NCBI GenBank assembly: GCA_005879505.1
Contig: VBKQ01000278.1
Location: forward strand, 1-6,532
Direction: 5' to 3'
Length of the DNA: 6,532 nt
Source: Deltaproteobacteria bacterium
Lineage (GTDB): Bacteria; Myxococcota; Myxococcia; Myxococcales; 40CM-4-68-19
Under the pieces are notes generated by a model. The model ran no database searches. It saw only the letters and a list, made by a program, of their open reading frames with translations, and was not told where the DNA came from. Both the position numbers and the translations under genes were made by a program. This document shows positions 1-6,015 of this stretch, one piece after another; positions within the stretch are counted from its first letter, which is position 1; each line of letters starts with the position of its first letter.

Positions 1-240
1 CGCCAGCTCGCCGGAGCCGCCGACCGAGACCGTGAGCCGGGCGGCGTCCGCGATGCGGACGGGATGTCGCAAGCGGAAGTCGCGCAGCAGCAGCGCCGCC
101 CCCGCGGCGCCGCTCGCTTCCTCCACCGCATGTGCCGCGAGGTCGAGCGCCGCCGACAGCGGTAGCACCGGTTGGCCCGCGAGCTGATGGTCCTCGAGGT
201 AAGGATGCTCCGCGCGCGAGACGTGGACCCGCAGCCGATG
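1..240 (-). other. Dehydratase (DH) domain, N-terminal part
   Basis: Residues 1556-1635, cut by the left edge. The hot-dog DH signature H-x3-G-x4-P is met exactly by His1573, Gly1577 and Pro1582 in EDHQLAGQPVLPLSAALD, preceded by the typical HPYLEDH start strand. His1573 would be the catalytic base. The partner Asp lies outside the window, so activity cannot be judged. Its position after the KR is a main reason for separating this enzyme from modular PKSs. Confidence 0.85.
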
Positions 241-3200
241 GGCGATGCGCCGTCCCGGGCGATCGTGCGCGAGCAGCACCGGACCGGACCATCCGCCCCG
301 CAGGGCGCCGAAGAAGGCAGCGAGCCCCGCGGCATCGTCGATGAATGGAACGCCTTGTTCGGCAAGGGCTGCGCGCGCCAGGGGCGGGATCTTCGCCACC
401 ATCGCGGTGCCGTCCCAGGGCGGGTACTCGAGCGAGAGAGCGCGCACGGCGGGGCGCTTGCGGGCGAGCGCGGCGACCGCCTGGGAGAGCGCCGCGTTGG
501 CGGCGGCGTATGACGCTTGCCCGGCGTTTCCGAAGCGTCCCGCCCAGCTCGAAAGCGCCACCGCAGACCGGACCGGATCCTGCATCGTGGCCAGCACCGC
601 CGCCCAGAAACCGCTGACCTTTGTCGCCAGGACGCGCTCGACGGACTCATCGCTCGCCTCCGTCACCGGGCCGTCCTCGGTGATGCCGGCGGCGTGCACG
701 ATGGCGGTGAACTTGCCGAGCTTCGCGCGCGCCTCGTCCAGCGCGGCTCCGGGGGGCCGTGTCACGTCCCACTGCACGAACACGGCGCGCTCCGGCAGCT
801 GCGCAGGCGGGGTGCGGCCGGCGAGCGCGACCGATGCGCCCTTGGCCGAAAGGGCCTGCGCCAGCTTGAGGCCGATTCCACGGGTCCCGCCGGTGATCAG
901 CACCACGTCGCCGGCGCCGATCTCGACCGGCTCGCCCTCGGCCGCCGGCACCATATCGGGCTCATACCGGGTGCCGCCTGCCCAGCGCACTTCGGGCGCC
1001 GCATTGCCGGAGCGGAGCTCTGCGAGGAGCGCATGAGCCAAGGCGTCGGCGCCGTCCCCGGTGCGCAGCTCGACGGACTTCACCAGTTCATCGCCGCGCT
1101 CCCGCGCCAGCGCCTTCGCGTACCCGGCCAGGGCCGCATCGATCTCGTCCACGCCCGCCGTCGCGACTACGAACATTCCGCCGGCCTTGCTCGCGGACTG
1201 CGCGCGCGCGATCCGGTGCGCCTCGAGGACGGCGCCGAAGCCTGGTTTCAGCTCGGAGTCGGCGCGCCCCAGGGGAGCGAGATGGATGACGCCGCCGATC
1301 CCGGCGAGCGGATCCCCCGGCTCGCCGACCACCGCGTCGTGTCCGGCGTCGTTCAGGAGCTTCGCGAGCGCATCGGCGACGCCGAGCGAATCGCGCGTGA
1401 TCAGGATTCGCCGCGGCAGCGGATCCCCGGCCGTGACGGCAAGCGCGGCCTCCACGAACGCCGGAGCGAACGGCTTCAGCTCGCGACCTTCGCTGGCCAT
1501 CTCGCCCAGGATGGGCGAGAGGACCGGAGCGGCCGGAGCGTGCGGCTGCGCGACCGAGCGCGCGAGGTGGTCGATGATGTCCTGGACGCTGGTCTGCAGA
1601 CCGAGAAGGCTGCGCGGCAGTCCGCCGGCGCCGGGAAACGCCTTGTTCAGGTCGGCGTCGAGCTCGACGGTCATCAGCGAGTCGAACCCGAGATCGCCGA
1701 CGAGCGTCTGGGAGGGCTTGATGGCTTCCAGCGGGAAGGCGCTGATGCGTGCGACGGAAGCGAGGATCGTCTTGCCCACGCGATCGTCGGACGCCGTCTG
1801 CTTCGTCGCCACGGCGGCGGGATGCTCCATCGCCGGCGCGGTTTGCGGGAGAGCCGGCGCAGGCACCGGCACGGCGGTCGTTGCGGCCTGCGGCACCGCC
1901 GGAAGCTGCGGCAGCGAGACCCCCTTGCCGGCCAGGGCCGCTGCCTGTTGCTCCAGCACTTTCGCTTGTTGCTGCAAAAGCGCGACCTGCTCGCGGAACA
2001 GCGCTACCAGTGGATCCATCTCGGTCATCTCCTGCGCTGCGGACGGCAACTGCATCGGTGCTGAGGGCGTCCGGGGGCGCTCCACTGGCCAATAAGGCTG
2101 CGTTTCCAGCGGTGTCGGCGGCAAGGTGATCAGGCGCGCGCCACGGCCCTCGAAGAGTGGCGCGGCGTCCAGGCCGATGCCGGCCGCCCACAGGTGGCCG
2201 AGGGCAACGGCGAGCTGCATCAGGCCGTCTTCGTCGCGGCTCGCGAGCGCGACGTTCACGGTCCTCTCGTGCTGCGGCAACGTGGCCCGGGTGAAGCTGG
2301 TGAGCACGCCGCCCGCGCCCATCTGGACGAAGATCCGAGCGCCCAGCGCGGATGCCGAACGGAGCGCGGAGACGAAGTCGAGCCGCGCGGTCGCGTGCTG
2401 CACCCAGATCTCGCGCTCATCGCCCGCGTACGGCCTGCCGGTGATCCCGCTCACGACCGGGAACGCGCCCGGCGCCACTGCGATCTCCGCCACCAGCTCG
2501 CCCATTGCCTGCGCGACGCCCGCCATCAGTGGCGAATGGAAAGCGTGCGAGACATCGAGCGGCGTGACCTCGATGCCGCTCTCGACGAGCCTTTCCGATG
2601 CGGCTTTGATTCCGAGGGAGGTGCCGGAGACCACCGTCTGCTTCGGATGGTTCAAGTTCGCGATCACCACCCCGTCGATCCCGCGCAGCGCCGTTGCCAC
2701 TTCCTCGGGATCGGCAGCGGCGCTCGCCATCGCGCCTGCATCGGCCAGGTGGAGATCCAGCATCGCCAACCCGCGCCTCGCCACCAGGCGGACCGCACCT
2801 TCGGCGCTCAGCACGCCCGCGGCGGCGGCGGCCGCGAACTCGCCCAGGCTGTGGCCGAGGGCGACGTCAGCGCGGACGCCGAGCTTCTCCAGCAGGACAT
2901 GCAGCGCGAGTCCCACCGCAGCCATCGCGGGCTGGCACACCTCGGTCTGCATCAGGCGCCGTTCTGCCTCGGCAGAAGGCTCTGCGTAGAGGAAGCCCCG
3001 CAGCGAACCGCCGAGGCGCGGGTGGAGGTCGGCGATCGAGTCGTCGAGATGATCGAGCCGCTCGCGGAAGGCGGGGACCTGCTCGTACATCTCCCGGAGC
3101 AGCCCGACCTTCTGCGCGCCCTGGCCGGGGAAGAGCAGGGCGACCTTCCTGTTCTCGAACGGCCCTTGGGCGAACACGGCGCCGGGGACGATCTGCCCCG

Positions 3201-4905
3201 GCGGAGAAACGTCGGGCGGCGCCATCGGATCCGGGGCGCCATCGCCGCGCCTGTCCAGCTCGTCGGCGCAGGCCAGCAATCTCTCCGAGAGCACCTCGAA
3301 CGAGTCCGCCGCGATGGCCAGCCGCGCGTCGCCATGCGCCCGCTGCGACAGGGTGTACGCGACGTCCGCGAGCGTGCGTCCCTCGCGGCGCAGAGCGGGC
3401 AATGCTTGGGCGATCAGCCGCGCGAACCTGGCGACGAGGGAGGCGCGAGCGCCGGCGAGCAGGAAGAGCTCCGCGCGGGCCTTGCGCGGCGCCGGCAAGC
3501 GGCGGCGTGGCTCGGCAGGCTCCCGCGCTTCCTCGAGCACGAGATGGGCGTTCGTACCGCCGAATCCGAACGAGCTGACGCCCGCACGGCGCGGCTGGCC
3601 GTCGGACTCCCAGGGCATCTCCGCCTTCGGGAGGAAGAATGGACCCGTGCCCAGCTCGAGCTTGGGATTCTCGTCGGCGACGCCGGGCTGGGGTGGAAGC
3701 TTGCGGTGATACAGGGCGAGAGCGGCCTTGATCAGCCCGGCGATGCCCGAGGCGGACATCGTGTGTCCGATGTTCGCCTTGACGCTGCCGAGCGCCGTCC
3801 GTACGCCGTCGCGCGCGCTCCAGCCCGCCTCATCGAACAGCTTGCGCAGGGCGCCGACCTCGACCACGTCGCCGACGGTAGTGGCGGTGCCGTGCGCCTC
3901 GACGTACCCGATGCTCGTGGGCGAGACGCCCGCGTCGCGATATGCCATCCGCAGCGCCTCGAGCTGGCCGCCCTGCCGCGGAGTCATCGGGCCTTCGCTG
4001 CGGCCGTCGTTGTTCGCCGATGCGCCCCTGACGATCGCGTAGACGCGGTCGCCGTCCCGGACCGCATCGTCGAGGCGCTTGAGGATGACCGCGCCGGCGC
4101 CTTCTCCCATGAGGAATCCGTCCGCGGCTGCATCGAAGGGACGGCATTCGCCGGCGCGGGAGATGGCCCCGATGCGGCTGAAGCAGACCAGGTTGTCGGG
4201 AAGCAGGTTCAGGTATACGCCGCCCGCGATCGCGAGATCGATCTGGCCGCCGCGCAGGTTCACGATGGCCTGCTGCGCGGCCACCAGCGACGACGAGCAG
4301 GCGGCGTCGATGGAAAGCGCGGGGCCTCCCAGGTCCCAGGTCTGCGCGACGACGGCCGCGGCCATGTTGAGCAGGTTCCCGGGCATGGAGAACGCCCGCA
4401 TCGGCACCACGTGCTCGATGAGCGCGTCGCGCAGCCTTTCCGCTTCCGGTCCTGACGGGGCGCGACCGAACGCGCCGTCGAAGAACTGCATGACCCGGAT
4501 GCGGGAAAGGAGAACTTCCTTGTGCTCGCTGACGCTGGCGCCGACGAACACGCCCGCGCGAGTGCGCTCGAAGGGGCGCCTCTCGTACCCCGCGTCCTGC
4601 AGCGCAGCCCGCACGGAGTCGAGCAGGAGGCGGTGCTGGGGATCCGTCACCTGGACCCGACGCGGGGCGATCCCATAGTGGAGCGACGCGAACTCGCGCA
4701 GCTCTTCGTCCTCGAGGTAGGCGCCTTTGTCGACGTACGCCTTGTCGGGGATCCGCGTGGTCGGGTCGTAGAAAGTCGAGTGGTCCCAGCGCGAGGGCGG
4801 GACGCGCCGGAAGGCGACCGTACCGCTGCGGATCAGCTCCCAGTACGCGAGTGGGTCCCGGGCCCCGGGGAATCTGCACCCCAGCCCGACGATCGCTATC
4901 TCCAA
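1..4905 (-). CDS. Iterative type I polyketide / PUFA-like synthase, KS-AT-ACP-KR-DH (3' end outside window)
   Basis: Builds an acyl chain by repeated condensation of (probably) malonyl units, followed by keto reduction and dehydration; cytoplasmic. The frame is open for 1635 codons from a TTG at 4905-4903 to the left edge. Visible order: KS (residues 1-461), KS-AT linker, AT (587-895), Gln-rich helix and Ala/Pro linker (956-1035), one ACP (1036-1115), KR with its structural half (1165-1535), DH start (1556 onward). Every catalytic motif is present. TTG is the only start: an in-frame TAA lies at 4938-4936, no ATG or GTG follows it, and the product begins MEIAIVGLGCRFPG, the normal first strand of a KS. 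It is the first gene of a leftward transcript, with its own promoter and GGAGG site. Carrier protein before KR and DH is the PfaA/secondary-lipid and enediyne-type order, not that of a modular PKS. Product unknown; a PfaA-like lipid synthase is my first choice and an enediyne-type PKS the main alternative. Confidence 0.93.
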   Translation of the reverse strand, partial: MEIAIVGLGCRFPGARDPLAYWELIRSGTVAFRRVPPSRWDHSTFYDPTTRIPDKAYVDKGAYLEDEELREFASLHYGIAPRRVQVTDPQHRLLLDSVRAALQDAGYERRPFERTRAGVFVGASVSEHKEVLLSRIRVMQFFDGAFGRAPSGPEAERLRDALIEHVVPMRAFSMPGNLLNMAAAVVAQTWDLGGPALSIDAACSSSLVAAQQAIVNLRGGQIDLAIAGGVYLNLLPDNLVCFSRIGAISRAGECRPFDAAADGFLMGEGAGAVILKRLDDAVRDGDRVYAIVRGASANNDGRSEGPMTPRQGGQLEALRMAYRDAGVSPTSIGYVEAHGTATTVGDVVEVGALRKLFDEAGWSARDGVRTALGSVKANIGHTMSASGIAGLIKAALALYHRKLPPQPGVADENPKLELGTGPFFLPKAEMPWESDGQPRRAGVSSFGFGGTNAHLVLEEAREPAEPRRRLPAPRKARAELFLLAGARASLVARFARLIAQALPALRREGRTLADVAYTLSQRAHGDARLAIAADSFEVLSERLLACADELDRRGDGAPDPMAPPDVSPPGQIVPGAVFAQGPFENRKVALLFPGQGAQKVGLLREMYEQVPAFRERLDHLDDSIADLHPRLGGSLRGFLYAEPSAEAERRLMQTEVCQPAMAAVGLALHVLLEKLGVRADVALGHSLGEFAAAAAAGVLSAEGAVRLVARRGLAMLDLHLADAGAMASAAADPEEVATALRGIDGVVIANLNHPKQTVVSGTSLGIKAASERLVESGIEVTPLDVSHAFHSPLMAGVAQAMGELVAEIAVAPGAFPVVSGITGRPYAGDEREIWVQHATARLDFVSALRSASALGARIFVQMGAGGVLTSFTRATLPQHERTVNVALASRDEDGLMQLAVALGHLWAAGIGLDAAPLFEGRGARLITLPPTPLETQPYWPVERPRTPSAPMQLPSAAQEMTEMDPLVALFREQVALLQQQAKVLEQQAAALAGKGVSLPQLPAVPQAATTAVPVPAPALPQTAPAMEHPAAVATKQTASDDRVGKTILASVARISAFPLEAIKPSQTLVGDLGFDSLMTVELDADLNKAFPGAGGLPRSLLGLQTSVQDIIDHLARSVAQPHAPAAPVLSPILGEMASEGRELKPFAPAFVEAALAVTAGDPLPRRILITRDSLGVADALAKLLNDAGHDAVVGEPGDPLAGIGGVIHLAPLGRADSELKPGFGAVLEAHRIARAQSASKAGGMFVVATAGVDEIDAALAGYAKALARERGDELVKSVELRTGDGADALAHALLAELRSGNAAPEVRWAGGTRYEPDMVPAAEGEPVEIGAGDVVLITGGTRGIGLKLAQALSAKGASVALAGRTPPAQLPERAVFVQWDVTRPPGAALDEARAKLGKFTAIVHAAGITEDGPVTEASDESVERVLATKVSGFWAAVLATMQDPVRSAVALSSWAGRFGNAGQASYAAANAALSQAVAALARKRPAVRALSLEYPPWDGTAMVAKIPPLARAALAEQGVPFIDDAAGLAAFFGALRGGWSGPVLLAHDRPGRRIAHRLRVHVSRAEHPYLEDHQLAGQPVLPLSAALDLAAHAVEEASGAAGAALLLRDFRLRHPVRIADAARLTVSVGGSGELA
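301..1413 (-). other. Ketoreductase (KR) domain with structural subdomain
   Basis: Residues 1165-1535 reduce the beta-keto group with NADPH. The first half (to about 1325) is a degenerate Rossmann fold: RILITRDSLG at its first strand and GGVIHLAPLG at its fourth, without a proper nucleotide site. The second half is the catalytic SDR: LITGGTRGIG (1336-1345) binds NADPH, and Lys1429, Ser1453, Tyr1466 and Asn1470 (SSWAGRFGN then SYAAANA) form the active site with the normal 13-residue Ser-Tyr spacing. ITED stands where B-type KRs have LDD, keeping the final Asp, and Phe replaces the A-type Trp eight residues before Tyr. A D-(3R)-hydroxy product is therefore tentatively favoured. Confidence 0.92.
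1561..1800 (-). other. Acyl carrier protein (ACP) domain, single copy
   Basis: Residues 1036-1115. The phosphopantetheine attachment site is Ser1076 in LVGDLGFDSLMTVEL, an exact fit to the G-x-D-S-L carrier motif. The helix preceding it starts in SDDRVGKTILASVARIS and the last helix ends near DIIDHLA. Only one carrier is present. PUFA synthase PfaA proteins usually carry several in tandem, so this is the short form. It must be activated by a phosphopantetheinyl transferase, which is not encoded in the window. Confidence 0.94.
1801..2040 (-). other. Gln-rich helix and Ala/Pro-rich interdomain linker
   Basis: Residues 956-1035 join AT to ACP. The first part (about 964-991) is predicted helical with regular Leu/Val/Ala and many Gln (LVALFREQVALLQQQAK is typical), short enough for a small coiled coil. 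The second part (about 996-1035) is dominated by Ala, Pro, Val and Thr and should be a flexible tether for the carrier protein. Gln-rich helices at this place occur in PfaA-like and related iterative synthases, which supports that assignment from general family knowledge. No catalytic motif is visible. Confidence 0.7.
2221..3147 (-). other. Acyltransferase (AT) domain, predicted malonyl-specific
   Basis: Residues 587-895, which load extender units onto the carrier protein. FPGQGAQ (592-598) forms the oxyanion region and Ser686 in GHSLGE is the nucleophile. Arg711, 25 residues later in ARRG, matches the carboxylate-binding Arg of FabD (Ser92/Arg117 spacing). His790 in HAFHS (787-791) is the catalytic His. 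HAFH is the signature of malonyl-CoA selection; methylmalonyl ATs carry YASH. A post-AT segment ending in QPYWPVERPR (936-945) closes the KS-AT block. Because the AT is in cis, this is not a trans-AT system. Confidence 0.93.
3523..4905 (-). other. Ketosynthase (KS) domain
   Basis: Residues 1-461, the chain-extending decarboxylative condensation domain. The nucleophile Cys203 sits in DAACSSSL, as DAAC rather than the DTAC usual in modular PKSs. The two catalytic histidines are His338 in EAHGTATTVGD and His381 in KANIGH. DPQHRLLL and the C-terminal GFGGTNAH (447-454) are also present. The complete Cys-His-His triad argues for an active condensing enzyme, not a chain-length factor or decarboxylase-only KS. 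The fourth residue after the first His is unusual: HGTAT instead of HGTGT. There is no N-terminal docking helix, which fits a stand-alone first subunit. Confidence 0.95.
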
Positions 4906-4915
4906 ACCGCCTCCG
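4906..4915 (-). promoter_or_regulatory. Ribosome binding site for the synthase TTG start
   Basis: On the minus strand CGGAGG (4915-4910) is followed by CGGT (4909-4906) and the TTG at 4905. The match to the anti-Shine-Dalgarno is strong; the 4-nt gap is slightly short but acceptable. It supports the otherwise weak TTG as the true start. Confidence 0.75.
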
Positions 4916-4934
4916 AACCAGCCTGCGCGCGAGG

Positions 4935-4962
4935 TTTAAAGCGCTTTGATGCTGCACGTCAA
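4935..4962 (-). promoter_or_regulatory. Sigma70-like promoter for the synthase
   Basis: Read on the minus strand: TTGACG (4962-4957, 5 of 6 to the -35 consensus), a 16-bp spacer, then TTTAAA (4940-4935, 4 of 6 to the -10 consensus). The expected transcription start is near 4928, giving a leader of about 22 nt that just contains the GGAGG site. The AT-rich -10 stands out in very GC-rich DNA. The call rests on sequence match only. Confidence 0.55.
4938..4947. promoter_or_regulatory. Perfect 10-bp palindrome in the synthase promoter (possible operator)
   Basis: AAAGCGCTTT is a perfect inverted repeat lying in the spacer and overlapping the last three bases of the -10 hexamer. A dimeric regulator bound here would block RNA polymerase at the synthase promoter. 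The core is short and its symmetry ends at 4937/4948, so chance is a real alternative. Confidence 0.35.
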
Positions 4963-5031
4963 GGGATGTTCCGCCAGTTCTCAACGACCTTTTCCGCATG
5001 CGAGCGGCCACTTGCGTTATACGAGCGCGAC

Positions 5032-6015
5032 ATGAAAGTCCTGCTGACCGGGGGTTCAGGGTTTCTGGGGTCGTTCGTCGCCGAGCAGCTCTCGGCGGAA
5101 GGGCACGTGGTCCGCGCCTTGGTGCGGCCGCACAGCGCGAGGAAGATCCTGGACCGGATTGCGCGGGTCGAGTTCGCTCCTGGAGCGATCGAGGATCGCG
5201 CTTCGCTGGGCGCGGCGGTCGATGGCGTGGACGCCGTCGTGCACGTCGCCGGAATCGTCAAGGCGCGGCGGCCGGCGGACTTCTTCGAGGTGAATACCCA
5301 GGGCACCCGGAACCTGCTCGAGTCGGCCGTGCGGCATCGGGTCGGACGGTTCTTGTACGTGTCGTCGCTTGCGGCCGTCGGACCGAGCATGGACGGAACG
5401 CCCGTTCCGGACGAGGCGGAGCCGAAGCCAGTGACGCACTACGGGCGCAGCAAGCTCGAGGCGGAGCGCGCCGTGCTGGCCATGAAGGATCGGCTGCACG
5501 TCACCGTCATGCGGCCGCCCTTGATCTACGGTCCACGGGATCGCGAGACGCTCGCGTTCTTCACCTCGGTGCGCAACGGCGTTCTGCCGATGACCGGTGA
5601 CGGCAGCAATACACTCAGTGTCGTTTACGTCGCGGACTGCGCCTCGGCGGTTGTGCGCGCGCTCGCGGCACAGGGTGTCCCCTCAGGGCGCACCTACTTC
5701 GTGGACGACGGTGCGGTGTACGTGTGGCGTGACGCGCTCGCCGAGATCGAGAGCGCGCTCGGCCGGCGTGCGTTCGTCCGCTTCGGGATGCCCATGGGAG
5801 TGGTGAAGGTGGCGGCGGCCGCGACCCAGCTCTGGGGCAAGATGACGAACACCGCCCAGATGCTCACGCTCGACAAGGTGCACGAGCTGACCCAGCCGCA
5901 CTGGGTGTGCTCGGGAGCGGGCGCGCGGCGCGACCTCGGCTGGGAGCCCCGGGTGCGGTGGGCGCAGGGAGTTCAGGAAGCGGTCAAGTGGTACCGCGCG
6001 GAAGGCTGGCTATGA
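5032..6015 (+). CDS. NAD(P)-dependent epimerase/dehydratase family protein (extended SDR)
   Basis: A 327-residue oxidoreductase of the extended short-chain dehydrogenase family (COG0451-like, including 3-beta-hydroxysteroid dehydrogenase and dihydroflavonol reductase relatives); cytoplasmic. TGGSGFLG (residues 6-13) binds the dinucleotide, HVAG (71-74) and Asn88 in NTQGT support it, and the active site is Ser111/112 in YVSSLA with Tyr137 and Lys141 in YGRSK. RPPLIYGPRD (161-170) and the C-terminal LGWEPRV...WYRAEGWL ending are typical of the family. Length is normal. The ATG at 5032 is chosen because MKVLLTGG begins exactly at the first Rossmann strand; an in-frame ATG at 4966 would add 22 unrelated residues. 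No clear ribosome site precedes it. It is divergent from the synthase and overlaps the next gene by 4 bp. The substrate cannot be read from the sequence: a sugar nucleotide, a sterol-like alcohol or a 3-keto/hydroxy acyl compound are all possible. Confidence 0.88.
   Translation: MKVLLTGGSGFLGSFVAEQLSAEGHVVRALVRPHSARKILDRIARVEFAPGAIEDRASLGAAVDGVDAVVHVAGIVKARRPADFFEVNTQGTRNLLESAVRHRVGRFLYVSSLAAVGPSMDGTPVPDEAEPKPVTHYGRSKLEAERAVLAMKDRLHVTVMRPPLIYGPRDRETLAFFTSVRNGVLPMTGDGSNTLSVVYVADCASAVVRALAAQGVPSGRTYFVDDGAVYVWRDALAEIESALGRRAFVRFGMPMGVVKVAAAATQLWGKMTNTAQMLTLDKVHELTQPHWVCSGAGARRDLGWEPRVRWAQGVQEAVKWYRAEGWL
6000..6005 (+). promoter_or_regulatory. Ribosome binding site for the glutathione transferase gene
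   Basis: GGAAGG lies inside the last codons of the upstream reductase and is followed by 6 nt (CTGGCT) and the ATG at 6012. Site and spacing fix the start of the transferase gene and show that it has its own initiation signal besides stop-start coupling. Confidence 0.6.

Noticed and set aside
517..2064. Plus-strand open frame of 515 codons
   Set aside because: Antisense mirror of the ACP and KR coding region, with no motif and the composition of a shadow frame.
1088..2191. Minus-strand open frame of 367 codons
   Set aside because: Different phase from the verified synthase frame in the same DNA; a shadow of the linker, ACP and KR.
2194..4455. Long plus-strand open frame of 753 codons
   Set aside because: It is codon-aligned and antisense to the synthase KS-AT region. 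It is open because of GC-rich codon use, is rich in Arg/His/Gly/Ala and shows no recognisable domain.
1..4905. Frameshift or pseudogene in the synthase
   Set aside because: All 1635 codons were read line by line; there is no stop, and domain motifs continue in one frame to the left edge.
3830..5011. Minus-strand ATG-initiated open frame of 393 codons across the promoter
   Set aside because: It is out of phase with the synthase frame, whose KS motifs occupy the same DNA, and is Arg/Pro-rich without a domain.
4522..5031. Extension of the reductase to an upstream ATG at 4522
   Set aside because: It would run antisense through the KS and its promoter and add 170 residues with no homology-like features before a normal Rossmann start.
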